From positions 55,597 to 119,596 of the forward strand of contig VXCM01002073.1 of assembly GCA_014773175.1 (NCBI GenBank): a stretch of 64,000 nt of DNA, read 5' to 3'. This DNA comes from Lucifuga dentata. Lineage: Eukaryota > Chordata > Actinopteri > Ophidiiformes > Bythitidae. A program made the translations under genes and the position numbers. Below, piece by piece: positions 34,150 to 45,669 of the stretch. The notes beneath the pieces are model-generated. The model was not told the DNA's origin, ran no database searches, and saw only the letters and a list, made by a program, of their open reading frames with translations. The first letter of the stretch is position 1; every line of letters starts with the position of its first letter.

Positions 34150-34812
34150 AGCTCATCATTATTTGTTTTGAGAATGTCTGAAACTCACGTCATATTGGCA
34201 GGAGATCCACAGATGCTTGGAAACTGTATTTGGGACCAGAATTCCATTTGATGGTCTGACAATGTATGATGCCACTACTCAGAGTATTCAGACTAAAGCA
34301 GACACACTTAATGAGAATACTACTTATTGGAGAGGAAAAAAAAAAAAGCTTTGACAAGGAAGTGGCTACAACCCGATGCACCACAACTTGAAGATTGGTT
34401 AAAAACTTACTTTGAAATGTATATAATGGAGAGATCAACCTTTTCTTCAAAAGTACAAGACAAATTTTGTAATTTAATGTAATGTAGTCAAAATGGATTG
34501 AGTACATCATCCCAATGAGGCCAGATTTGGTGTAACTAGAAGTGAACAAGCAGATTTTGGTTTCTATCCCTGGAAGTACTTATTTTATTATTATTTTAAT
34601 ATATATAACAACTTTGTAAGTAAAAACCCAGAGAAAAGTCAACTGGTTATGAATGTATGATTTAACTTATGTATTCAAATGTTTTTTTTGTTGTGATAAA
34701 AATGCCTTCCCTAATAAAAAGGAAAAAAAAAAATGAAAAAGTGGTNTGTTTTTTTTGTTGTGATAAAAATGCCTTCCCTAATAAAAAGGAAAAAAAAAAA
34801 TGAAAAAGTGGT
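34150..34812 (+). pseudogene. L1-type LINE C-terminus with A-rich tail, sense strand
   Basis: Bases 34348-34482 read ALTRKWLQPDAPQLEDWLKT then YFEMYIMERSTFSSKVQDKF and a TAA stop. Thr-Arg-x-Trp-Leu, P-x-(L/V)-x-x-W and (V/I)MEx-(S/T)TFS are hallmarks of the C-terminal region of fish L1/Tx1-type LINEs. The 3' untranslated part ends in CTAATAAAAAGG and an A-rich tail at about 34728-34800. A 66-bp artefactual duplication (34680-34812) doubles that tail. The copy is 5'-truncated. The 119-codon minus frame over it is a shadow. Confidence 0.7.
34680..34812. other. Assembly artefact: 66-bp duplication around one N
   Basis: 34680-34745 and 34747-34812 are identical, separated by N at 34746. Confidence 0.9.
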
Positions 34813-35498
34813 GGCCACATGCATGTTATATTTATTCATAAATGTCACTGCCCGGTCTCCACAGAAATGTAATTGAAAACATGAATTTTACTCCTACATA
34901 TAATTTGGATAACATCTGTTTAGAGTTCATATTATCAGTCATTTTATTCATAAGTGCATATTTCTATAAAAATAATCAGTTTAATGCATGAAAATAGAAG
35001 CAGCACCCCCCTCAGTATTTTGTCTTTATACTTTTATTCCCTGACTGTTTTATTCCTGATAGTTTTATTCCTGACTGTTCCTGCCTTCATGATGAAAGGG
35101 GTGATTTTTCATTTTCCAGCCTTCACCTCTCCTCCTCCATTTACTTCCTGTTTCAGATCAATCATGGCTATCAGCCCGATATCACCCTCCCATCATTCAC
35201 TGCTGCTGCCCTGTCATTAATTACAAATCATCTGATTCTATTATCTCNAAAAAAAAATAAAACAATAAATAAAACAAACAGTACTAGAAATAGAACAAAC
35301 AGTATTTGTCAGAATATTTAATGATTTTGCAGCTTGCATTTGCAAAAATCATTAGTGGTGTTATTTTCCTGCTGTGCTGAGGTGTTAGTGCGCAGCGGCT
35401 AATATCTAATATCAGCTCAGAGTATGCAGAGGCATGCTCGCTATCAGTCTTTGAACAGTGTGTTGTCTTTCTTCACACCACCAACTGAGACACACAGT

Positions 35499-35536
<38 letters not shown>

Positions 35537-36244
35537 GCCTTTTGTTTATCATTAGGTCTTAGTGGATCCACTCAACATGTTTGTTCCTGTTTACATCTTC
35601 TTTGGTGGATGCTGGGTGTCTGTGGGTACAGCAGATGTGGAGAGTAACTAAATACTTTTACTTACTCTTTTCATTAATTTTTCTTTCTTATGTAATGTAA
35701 AAAGCTGCACTGTAATAAAAAAAAAAAAGCACAGGTTTTACAAATTTATTTACACAGGACAAGAAATTTTGTCTTATGGAAATCTGAATATTTCTGACAA
35801 ACCTGCAAACCAAACAAAGCGTTTGTTTGATGTTTACAGAATGAGTATGAAGGATTTGATCAAAAATGGATCACATCAACTCTGGACCAATTCCAGAATC
35901 AAGAATTTTTTTTTTTTAATTCTGTATTATTTTTTTTTTAGAAGTAAAAATTTTTGATATTTTTCCATAATTTCAGTCTCTTTTTTTTTTTGTTTGTTTG
36001 TTTTATGTTTGTGTTTCAGTTATTTTAGAGTTGTCTGGATCAATTTACTGAGGGCAATCATGAATAAAGTGTCTTTTTCTTCATAGGCTGTGACTTCAGG
36101 GGAGTTACGGGATGATTTGAAATACATGGATTTCATTGAACTTGAGGACTTTCATTCACTGGAGCTCAGTGATTCTTATAAGTTCCAGAAGGTTCTAGTT
36201 CAGTGCCTGTACTCATCTGAATTCACCTGTCAGACTGTCACAAC
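34813..36244. other. Gene-free stretch with a GT repeat
   Basis: An N at 35248 is followed by poly-A with no visible duplication. GT repeat at 35504-35534. T-rich runs at 35900-35995. Nothing is assigned. Confidence 0.5.
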
Positions 36245-36415
36245 ATGAAAACAGCTTTAACTACAAGCCATTTGGCTTCTCCTGATGATATCATATCAGC
36301 TGTGGAGAATTTTTTGGACAACCAAGAAAAGGACTTCCATGAAACTACAGTGAAATCTTTCCAGCATCATTGTCAGAAGTGTGTCATGTTTGAAGGAGAT
36401 AAAGTTGAGAACTAA
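36245..36415 (+). pseudogene. Mariner-type transposase C-terminus
   Basis: A 56-codon frame opens with MKTALTTSHLASPDD and continues IISAVENFLDNQEKDFHETT, then SFQHHCQKCVMFEGD and KVEN before TAA. The order (V/I)xAVExFL, Q-x-x-DF, then a Cys and G-D-x-VE close to the stop is the end of mariner transposases. Upstream DNA has no continuing frame and the DDD triad region is gone. Upstream deletion makes this a dead fragment. No inverted ends were recognised around it. Confidence 0.6.
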
Positions 36416-36502
36416 AACACTGCAGCACCTCTGAGTTGAGAGCTTTAGGTTCAGAACATATCAATCAACTCTTTTAAAGTCTGCTTTTTTTTTAATTTGT
36501 CT

Positions 36503-36633
36503 CTTTCTCATTAAAAAAAAAAAACTTTTCTATTGTTCTTTCTTGCTCTCTAAAGGAAAATTATTAANCTTTCTCATTAAAAAAAAAAAACTTTTCTATT
36601 GTTCTTTCTTGCTCTCTAAAGGAAAATTATTAA
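36503..36633. other. Assembly artefact: 65-bp duplication around one N
   Basis: 36503-36567 and 36569-36633 are identical, separated by N at 36568. Confidence 0.9.
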
Positions 36634-39472
36634 ACTATTTTAAGTTATGATAAGGTTTGTCTCCACAATATATATTTTTTGTCATTCTCTTTTTCTCTGC
36701 CTCCGCTGAACTGAATCCAGCATTTATTTGAGTAAATCACAGCAGAAACATGAATAAATTCCACAGGGAAAGTTTATTTTACAAATCCAGAGCCTTGTCG
36801 CTTGCTTGTTTTCAGTAACTCAACCTTTGCATTTACATTCTTTGTACTTTTGGATGTGAAATTCCTCCATGTGCAACTCTGCAGGTTCACAGACACAGTT
36901 ACACCCATGATCCCTGTGATGACATCATGCGGAAAAACATAATGAAAAAAAAAGAAAAGGAAAATGCAAATGAGTGAAGTGTAGAGAAGGAAGATGCTAA
37001 CTGTCCTGAATGTAAAGTCATTTTTAGAATTTATGTTTCATTTGTCTTTTTCATTTGCATTTAAAGCTACACTGTAAAGTTCCTTTAAACCAAGAGACAA
37101 CAAACTTTCAGCTGAAAGTATTTAAAGTTTTTTTTTTTTTTTTTTTTTTTTCCGGAATCACTGTTTTCTACAATTTAATAACTTTTTTATTGAAAAAAAA
37201 ATGTATTGCTTCTGAAATTTTCAATTCTAGAAGCACAAGTCAGAGATGAAAATTTGTCATCCTGGCTAAAAACGGCTTCTTGCTGTGCAGCTTTTTAGGT
37301 GGAAAATGAAAGACAAAGTCAATAAATATTAGGAGAAAGAAAGCAACATCAAAGTTGGAAATGCTGCATAAAAAAATAATTATTGTGTTTAGAATTTTAC
37401 TAAAATAATAATCAACAAGTGTTTAAGTGTAAAGTAGTCAATTATCCAAAGTAAAAGTGATGCAGAGTAGTTTAGTTCAGCTGAAATCCTCGTATCTCCA
37501 GCTACAAGGTTCCAAAAGAAAGCAAAAAGAAAGAGAGAATCTTCACAGTATTGAGGTGCTAAAGATAAATGTCATCAAAAGTACAATATTACTCTCTAAA
37601 ATGCAGAGGAAGAGTAGATATCCTCCAAAATGGAAATATTGAGTTAAAATACCAGAACTTCAAAGCTGAACTCCCAACATGCTTTGTGAGAAAAGCAGCA
37701 TTTACAGGCTGACAGTGGTGGTTAGCATGGGGTTAGCGTTAGCCGGTTTAGAGCAGCAGGTTGTTCGTGGGGTCGCGTCTCTCTCTGAACGCTCGGTGGC
37801 ACTAAACGGATCTGAGTGTTAGGGTCGGGTAAACACACACAGCAAAAAAAGCCTCCTTCTGTCCAACCATCAGGATATAAAATATAGCCAATGTCCTCTC
37901 ACGGAGCTAACGAGAGTCAGACCGTGACCTTTGACCTCAGAGCGCTAAAGGTCACTGTGCTCATGTGAAATTAAGAGCTATTAAGACGGAGGTCATTGCT
38001 AATGAGGACCCCTGTCTGGATGTGGAACGTGGATTTCTCGTGCTCTCTGTGGGAGAAGTGACCGAATTGAGTTTAATCACGTGGGATGTGGTGACATCAC
38101 ATCACACTGCAAAAAAAAAAAAAAAAAAAAATCCAGCTCATCCAATCGTTTTTGTCTTTTACACCTAAAAAAACGCCATTATTACACACACAAAATTGAC
38201 TAACAATAAATTATAATCTACTTGCAGATTTTCATGAAATCTGACCAGCGCATTTGTGCTCCTCAGAGGATGAACCCATTTGGTTTAATAACTCCATGAT
38301 TTTCCCTCTATAGCACCTTTAGGACCAACTTTGCAATTTATTTCCCACCAGTGAGAAAGCTGCAAGAAAAATCAATCTATTGCCTTTTTTTTTTTTTTTA
38401 AATCCAACAGTTAAATTTGGATTGTAATGAACATTGCAGCCCCAAGGGACCATCAGCAAGGCTTCACAGTTTTGTTCGTTTGTAACAGGACAGAAGCAAA
38501 AAAGTTATTTACCTCCATATGGTTATAATTACAATCCTGCCTGTTTGTTCTAAAAAATGGGATATCTCAAAAACTAACAAACTTGGAGGAAATTGTGCTG
38601 GAAATGCTATGAGCCAATTTAAAGTATGACTTTTTTTTTTCTTATCGCAGAATGTGTGCACACATATTCCATGACTGTCCACCACTATGTGTTTTTTGAT
38701 GCAGATCCAGAAGCCGATCCAAATGAAGATGGAGACTTTCTAAACATTTTTTCCAGTATTAAAATAACAGATTGAGAAGATTGTGCGAGTCTGCTGGGGG
38801 ACTCCATTCTCTGAGTGCTCTCTAGTTTTGTGTGTGTGTGTGTGTGTGTGTGTGATGTGTGTGTGTGTGCATTCGTATAAGCGAACGCACGTGTGCCTAA
38901 ACGCCTCCACATGTGCTCTTCTGGACCTTGCGTGGTTATGATTTCATTTTCCTCCATCTGAATGTGGCTACTGTCTGCGCTGATGTGGAATAACTGCATT
39001 CTGAGGATCTCGCTGGGATTATTTGATTACCGTTTATTATCCTGTGAACTCCTGCCGCCCTGTGCTGCTCATAATCCAGCACCAGGAGGCGCTGCAGGGG
39101 CTCCAGGGACGAGGAGGACACTGCACAGATGACGCAATCTGTCCTAATGCTGATGGACGTCTGTTGTTATCTGACAGCACAAACGTGGAGTTTACAGGCA
39201 GATTATACACACAAGAGATTAATGCTGTGTTTGTAAAATACACTCAAAATCCACTTTGCTGCTGTTAATAGCATCAGAATATGATTTGTCATAAGCAGAG
39301 GTTTTTAATCGCTTGTGTAACAGAGCTGTAAGGTGGAGGTTCTCACGGGTCCAATTATTTTTTTTTCCCAAAAACAGACTCCTAGAAAATCTACCCCATA
39401 TACATAAATTAATTTCAACAAAGAAACCAGACCCAAAAGGGGAGTAGACCCTCACTAAAATAGACCTGAGGA
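36634..39472. other. Gene-free stretch with homopolymers and a TG repeat
   Basis: T tract at 37126-37152, A tract at about 38111-38130, TG repeat at 38829-38869 (with one GATG break). Overlapping frames at 38685-39268 on both strands have no recognisable domain. 37660-38000 and 39000-39250 are repeat-free. Nothing is assigned. Confidence 0.5.
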
Positions 39473-39830
39473 TCAAGTCAAGTTTATTTGTATAGCCCCA
39501 TATCACATATAATAATGTCTCAACACACACACACATCAATGGTTCCTGACCCAAAGTTCTCTATGAAGACAAGGCCTTATCATGTAGAAAAAATATACGA
39601 AACCTCAGGAGAGGTGGTTCAAAGAGACAGATTCCCTAGGAGCTGTATAGGTGGTGCAGGCAAATTATAAAAACATAAAAGCAACAAAACAGGATGGTAT
39701 AAAACGGCAAATAAGAAATGATCCTGTAAGGTGACCCAGAAAGATGTGGTCGATATGAAATCAGATCTGATGTAGATCGATCCGGACAGACCCAAATAGG
39801 GGGAGGATGTCAACTATGGCAGCAGCACAA
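39473..39830 (-). mobile_element. Dispersed LINE-tail-like repeat, antisense
   Basis: TCAAGTCAAGTTTATTTGTA, TAGCCCCATATCACATATAA, GAAACCTCAGGAGAGG and AGACAGATTCCCTAGGAGC match the antisense 3' part of a common fish repeat. Short frames on both strands here are spurious. Confidence 0.55.
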
Positions 39831-40136
39831 TGCGTCACCGGTTGACGACTTCTTCCTGCACTTCATTTCAAACTCTCTGTCTCACCTCAGAAAGCACTTT
39901 TCTCCAGCGGGGATCACGACAATCCACACGACCAGAGCTGACAGGGAGTCTGCTCGAGTCCGCTCAGGTATGGGGAGAATCCATAAAAGACAGCGCCAGA
40001 TATATCATGATCATCATTCTAAGACACTCTGTGTGAGATTCCTAAAGCTTAACACGAGACTTAACGTGTCACTAAGGTCAAATGTCGTCGCACAACCATG
40101 TTCCCTTGTTCATAACAGCTGTTTAAGTGTTTGCCT
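39831..40136. other. Spacer, nothing assigned
   Basis: No recognised repeat or gene. Confidence 0.4.
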
Positions 40137-40140
40137 TTAA

Positions 40141-40813
40141 CCCTTAAATGCATAGGTTGGGTCTTTAGCAACCCGGGACCACGTTAAGCACCTCTAATTC
40201 ATTCATTTTTTTCAATTAAGCCCTCAACCCCCTGGTATTCTTCAAACTCTTTGTTTTTAACAGTTGTATGGCTTCAAGTTGTCAAAATTGATGAAACAAT
40301 TGTTTTTCTAATGTTTTTCCCTAAAAAAGTGTATAGGGTCGCTAGGGACCCAAGGTATGTAAGATTGTCACTTTTTTCTTCCTGGTATACAGGCAAATAG
40401 TTGTATTTTCAACTTTGGTCCTTAGCTGGTGCTGTAGTATCACTGATATGATGAACAAACACTGAAACTAGCATGAAGAAGGCTGTTTCTGCTGTAAACT
40501 ATGCTGCTAGCTTACTGCTACAGAAAAACGCTGCAGCGCCGTGTCAGAGCTTCATGTAGAGCAGCATCGCTGTGATGCACCGGCTTTGATGACAGGATCT
40601 ATAAGTCATTGTAAAAATATAATATGGCAAAAAATGTGTTTTGTTTTTTTTTTTTGTTTTTGTTTTTTTGTGGGTTTTTTATCATTCATGAAATGTTCTA
40701 AAAAGTTTACAAACAAAAATATTTCACTTTGTAGCTCAATCTGTGTTGCATAAGTTACGGGTCTCTAACGACCTGGCGTATGTTGGATGAAAAATGACTC
40801 ATGCATTTAAGGG
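40141..40813. mobile_element. piggyBac-like MITE with CCC ends and TTAA flanks
   Basis: It starts CCCTTAAATGCAT after TTAA (40137-40140) and ends ATGCATTTAAGGG before TTAA (40814-40817). The outer 13 bases are perfect inverse copies. CCC/GGG termini flanked by TTAA are typical of the piggyBac superfamily. Near both ends and once inside, GGGTC-x-x-TAGCAACCC, GGGTCGCTAGGGACCC and GGGTCTCTAACGACC form imperfect palindromes. Length 673 bp with no transposase. Unrelated in sequence to the AGGACC element. Confidence 0.8.
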
Positions 40814-41072
40814 TTAAAGAGGCATAACTGCGGTAATTCCTTATTAACAACTCAGGGAAGAGATTCATAAAACACACTGGCACTCAAACATGAAGACTGT
40901 TTTAGTCTTGTGTAAGTTTCAGCAATAAGATAGTTTAAACTCTGTTTGCCTCACATGTTCATGATCAATACATTTTATATTTAAGCTCACTCAGCTGCTT
41001 AGTCAGTTTATTTAAAATGGGAAGTTTTGATCGTATCTCGCAGCAGTGAGCCTCTCCAGAGAGACTGCAGCA

Positions 41073-41075
<3 letters not shown>

Positions 41076-41112
<37 letters not shown>
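41076..41112. repeat. CT microsatellite
   Basis: Pure TC run. The overlapping frames of Ser-Leu (plus) and Arg-Glu (minus) repeats are translations of it. Confidence 0.95.
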
Positions 41113-41115
<3 letters not shown>

Positions 41116-41576
41116 CTGTGGCTGGCTTGATTCAAATGAGCTTTAACAGGAGAGTGGGCCAACATTTTCCAGTTAAGGGCACACATTGCATGCTGCATAC
41201 ACTTATGTGCAGCCCTGGATATATGGGGCTGACGCTGATGGGCATACTGTATATACACTATAAAAAGCTGCAAATGTTACTAATTTGACACCCACATGCA
41301 CAGGATTTGCAATGGTGATTAAGCTCAAAGTTACAAATTCAGTGACACAATACGCTGCTTACAGGCTTGTCTAATGGTAACAAAAATTCAAATTGTGCAT
41401 CCATGAAAATTATTATACAGTTAGAAGAGTATAAGGGCCCCTGAGCTGAATTTGATCCTCAAATCCAAAATCCCCCCGCCCCCCTTAACAGCATTACAGC
41501 ATATGATCACTATGGCCACACAGCAGTCTGAGTCATCTTAGACGTATGCAGGTGATGGTGTTTATTGTTTGGTAGG
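41113..41576. other. Spacer, nothing assigned
   Basis: Unique-looking sequence; no repeat or gene recognised. Confidence 0.4.
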
Positions 41577-41935
41577 ACTGCTAGCACTGATTGATAAGTT
41601 TTGAGCCTTGGACAGAACGCTGTAAGTCATATTTATTTATTTATTTGAGATAATCTCCTTCCTGCTGGACAAACCTCTGCCAACAACGCTGGGATCTCAT
41701 TCCACTTTCACAGAAGTCTTTCACCAGAAAAACCCTCCGCAGCTGATGCGACTTTGCGAGAGATCGAGGGGCCCAAAATCAGATGAGCTGGATGGGTGCT
41801 GAACCAGCCGAAAGCCAAAACCACGGAGAAAAGCTATCAGGCGCACAACGAAAACCAATAACAAATCAATAAAAAGGGATTTACACGTGCAGCCCTTCTC
41901 TCCTCCATCTGGCCGAGAAGACTCTGATTTCATGT
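41577..41935 (-). pseudogene. Mariner-type transposase C-terminal relic, antisense
   Basis: On the minus strand the pieces LVQHPSSSSDFGPLDL and, after frameshifts, VKDFCESGMRSQRCWQRFVQ then QEGDYLK follow the order of a mariner C-terminus: HPPYSPD-x-x-P, FGPL, VK-x-(F/W), W-x-x-(F/C)V and GDY. The end is marked on the plus strand by GCACTGATTGATAAGTTTTG, whose GATTGATAA core also ends the MITE at 14928. Several frame breaks and lost Asp residues make it dead. The N-terminal half is absent. Confidence 0.6.
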
Positions 41936-42462
41936 AGCAGCATTTTGAAATAAATAAGAGAATGGATGAAAAAAAATGTTAATCCTTCCGTAATCCAGAG
42001 GGAATCCACTGAAGGAGAGGACAGACATGAATACCAACATCTTTATTGTTCTGCTGCAGCGTTCGCTGTACGGAATTTAACCAACTTGGTGTTTACATTC
42101 GCCTCTTTTCAGATAATTAAGCTTGACAGTGTGTGAGGTTCAATTCATGCTTTGGAGACCAGCAGAGGCCGTTTGGATTTTTTAACAGTGGCAGCAAGAA
42201 TCCTCTGGTGATTAGACTTTGTATATTAAAGCAGCTTCCTGTTGTTTTTCAAGGCTGGATGCATTCAAGTACCCTAACATATACTGTACAAACGCACAAA
42301 TTTGGACACGCAAACACAAGATCACAACACACCTTATTAACTTATGTCAATTTAATGCATTTGTGGATTCTAATTATTATGTTGAAAAAAGTAACTCGTT
42401 ATATTATTTAATAAAATATTAAAATGTGCAGCTATTATCATGTACTATGTTGTAGCATAGCA
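41936..42462. other. Spacer, nothing assigned
   Basis: AT-rich sequence. Overlapping plus frames at 42133-42422 have no recognisable domain. Confidence 0.4.
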
Positions 42463-42540
42463 TTTATTATTATTATTGTTATTATTATTATTATTATTAT
42501 TATTTTTATTTTATTTTATTTTTATTTATTTATTTTTTTG
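42463..42540. repeat. ATT then TTTTA simple repeats
   Basis: ATT trinucleotide array to about 42504, passing into TTTTA/TTTA repeats. Confidence 0.9.
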
Positions 42541-42629
42541 TATGATGCTTTTTGGTGTGTTTTAAGCTGAATACACATGATAGACCTTTCTGACACATAG
42601 ATTATCATCACTTTATAACCAGGATAGCA

Positions 42630-43205
42630 CTGGAATATCACCAGTATATCACCAGTATATCACCAATATATCACCAGTATGGCATTGGCTTTATTATGGG
42701 CTGTGTATCGGTTTTATTATGGGCTGTGTATTGGTTGCGTATTAGCAGGTTATAGCTGTGTATCAATGCTTTATCTGTATCTCTGCTGTGTATTGATTAT
42801 GGATCACCAGTGTAACGGCAGAATATCGGGAGTGTATAACAGATGCATTGCTTGTGTGTAGGTAGTGTATTTGTTGCGTATCATCTTTGTATTGGCTTTA
42901 TATCGGTGGTAGTGTATCGACAGTGTGTTAAATATGTATCAATAATGTTTCAACAGTGTATCAGCAGTGTATTGACTGCTGTTACATTGTCAATGAACAG
43001 CATATTGATAGTGTACCAACAGTATATTGATAGATATTGACAGTGTATCGAGAGTGTATCAAAAGTGTATTGACAGTGTATCAGCAGTGTACTGACAGTG
43101 TATCAGCAGTATATTGACAGTGTATCAGCAGTGTATTGACAGTGTATCAGCAGTGTATTGGCAGTGTATCAGCAGTGTATTGACAGTGTATCAGCAGTGT
43201 ATCGG
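42630..43205 (+). repeat. Minisatellite with 11/22-bp unit CAGTGTATCAG CAGTGTATTGA
   Basis: The unit alternates CAGTGTATCAG and CAGTGTATTGA. It is nearly pure at 43070-43205 and increasingly degenerate to the left, where only TATCACCAGTA, GTGTATTGG and GGCTGTGTAT words survive. Because 11 bases are not a multiple of three, four short frames across it read as Tyr-Gln-Gln-Cys-Ile variants. They are not genes. Confidence 0.9.
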
Positions 43206-43830
43206 CTGTTTTTGGATCCCACAGTTGAGGCATAATGGATGGGCGGGCAGTAAAGTAAACATCAGGGGGCGTGAGCTGTGTGCAAAGGAGATCAGACATG
43301 CTGATTTATGGTCTGGGTGATAAATCACCTCCTCTTTCAGGGAGGAGGTCACTGCTGAATCCTCCTGCTCTAACATCTGTGGATTCAGCTGTGGCCTCCG
43401 TGACCCTGCTGATGGGCTTCGTGCCAAGCTAGCACACCTCCTCCACTTCTTTGTCACTCATCTCTTCTTCCTCCTCCTCCAGTTCTTCCTCCATCTCCTC
43501 CTTCTTTTATCTCTGCTTGCTTTTCTTGCTCCTGTACTTCGTTCTACCTCTCTTCTCCTTTTCTCCCATCCTTCTCTCCCATTACCTCCCTGTACACCTC
43601 GCATTTGGTTTCAGTTTCACTTCATCCTCGTGTCCTTCATCGTCTTCCAACTTTTGGCTCTAGTTCATTCTACTGAATTTATTTCTCCTCCTCCAGCACT
43701 CATAAATGTCACAGCTGTGTCACTTTAGTAATTGTTCTTTCTCTTCTGCTGCTCCTCCTCTTCCTCCATCTTTTCTTATTTCCTTCCTATCTTTTTACTC
43801 TTGTCCTCCTCATCGGATGTAGACTGGCAG
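43206..43830. other. Gene-free stretch with a TCC-rich tract
   Basis: 43440-43830 is pyrimidine-rich with TCC/TTCC clusters. The Ser-rich and Leu-rich frames over it are readings of that composition. Confidence 0.6.
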
Positions 43831-44564
43831 AGCAAAATTGATGTTTTGGGGCATTTACTTTCATGGAAGGGCAACTTCTTTGTGAAAACACTTATACAGA
43901 TAAAACTAAACACAGAATAAAATACATAAAATTGCTAAAAAGATGAATTTTCAGATCTTTTTTTTTAAGTTTCAAGAAAAAAATTCTAGAAATTTTAGAG
44001 ATTTATTTCTTCTCACAGAATTTTTATTTTAGAATTGAATATCTTCTAGGCAGAAAAGTGAAGATTTCCAAAATAATTTTTTTTAGCCGTTGAAAAATTA
44101 AAATCAGTGAAAAGTAAAATATAAAAAATGATTTTAAGCTTCAGAGGGTTAACCCAAACCAGCACTGTCAATACTGGATTTTATCAATATTTGAGAGTAA
44201 GAAACATCTGCTAACAATTTTAATATTTAAAATAACATAGACCAACATTTTCAGCAGTGATCCCTGAAATCACTATAGTAGTGATTGAGGTCTGATATTT
44301 TACATTTAACAATTCAGCTCATTATCACAGAAATTATTATCACAGTAATTATCACAGTAATAGCAAATAAAGGTAACAGTAGTTTTCGATTAGTATCTTC
44401 ACAGATTCAGTGTAAATTAAATGATTAAGTAATAGCAATGCATAAAAAAGACTAAATTTAACCTGAATTATAAAAATGTTAAACATGCTATACATAAAAA
44501 TGCAACCTGTAAAACTATCATGTACTATAACCAGGGATTCATGTGCACCCTCAAATGGAAAATA
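43831..44564. other. Gene-free AT-rich stretch
   Basis: No recognised repeat or gene. Confidence 0.45.
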
Positions 44565-45215
44565 TTCAATTCAATTCAATTCAGTTCAATTCAATTCAAT
44601 TCAATACTTCATTGCCATATCAACTTACAGTTGATAGGAATTTGTCTGTGTGTTATAATGAATAAATAAACAACAGTCATTCATTGCACATATCTGATAA
44701 ATCTAAAAAGTGAGTCCTGCGACTCATTTAAAATGCTATCAGCAATAAATAACAGCTAAAAACTGCAAAACCGAATCAAAGCAAAACTAAATTTAAATAA
44801 GATTGAATCGTAACAGTTAAAAGGAGGAAGTAAAAATGAAGCCCTGAGAGTTAAAATGGGAATTGTGGATGTATATGTGCTGTTTCTGAACCTGGTCATC
44901 TTCGAGGGCAGAGATTTGAATCTTTTTCCCTGAAGGGATAAATTTGAATGGAGGGTTAGCGGGATGCGAGGTTCTTTTAAGATTTTTAAGCCTGTTTTTT
45001 TCAGACGTGACCCCTGATGAATTTCTTTAAGAGCAGCGAGTTTAACGCCAATGATTCTTGAGGCTCTTTCACAGGTCATGATGCAGTTGAATGGTGCCAT
45101 TATCAAGAAAGTGAGAACAGATTCTATCACAGCTCTGCAAAACAAAACTCAAACCTTCTCTTGAAATGTTGAACTTCTTCAGTTGTCTGAGGAAAAAAAA
45201 CAGTCATTGATGGGC
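44565..45215 (-). pseudogene. LINE ORF2 C-terminus with TTGAA tail, antisense
   Basis: On the minus strand 45205-45128 reads LFFLRQLKKFNISREGLSF. After a frameshift the frame at 45145-44756 gives AVIESVLTFLIMAPFNC, then ASRIIGVKLAALKEIHQGSR, LKKTGLKILK and KRFKSLPSKMTRFRNSTYTS. FLR-x-LK-x-FN, (A/V)IESVLT, A-x-x-I-G-x-L-x-x-L-x-x-I and R-x-S-x-x-T-R are the C-terminal landmarks of a very common fish LINE protein. The 3' end is the pentanucleotide array at 44574-44605 (TTGAA on the minus strand). One frameshift, internal deletions and 5' truncation make it dead. The 129-codon frame is thus real LINE sequence but not a functional gene. Confidence 0.75.
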
Positions 45216-45669
45216 TTCACTTATTATAGTTGTCGTGTTGTCTGACCACTTCAACATGAAGATTCATTTGCAGCTTGGTTGAAAGATGATAAACTTTCTG
45301 CTGTGTGCACAGATGAGGCAGCAGTTCATGTTAAAATATAGCTGATTGTGCCGTTCTGCTCTGCTGTCAAGTTATTAAGTTTCCACTTGCAAAAATGAAG
45401 TGGCGAAAATGAAACAATGAAATAAGTATACAGTGATCGAGGAATTTCTTTGTGAAGGATATTAGATATTAGGGTATTGGATATTGGATTGCCTAAATGG
45501 AGGCACTTTGCTGAAAATATGGAGGCTTCTGCCAGTTGATGACAGTAATCTACACCACATCTGGCACAGCTGCACAAAGCCTTTTACAGCACTTTCTTTA
45601 TAAAAATGCTTGATATTAAGAATATTTTCAATATTTTAAAGCATATTTTCTCCTCAGATTTCAACAGGA
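45216..45669. other. Unassigned sequence next to LINE relic
   Basis: Part may be further degraded LINE sequence (45216-45300). The 83-codon minus frame at 45326-45577 has no recognisable motif. Confidence 0.4.

Noticed and set aside
34190..34549. 119-codon minus-strand frame
   Set aside because: Shadow of the sense-strand L1-type LINE C-terminus.
42679..43320. Run of four adjacent 60-68-codon frames
   Set aside because: Produced by an 11-bp minisatellite read in successive frames.
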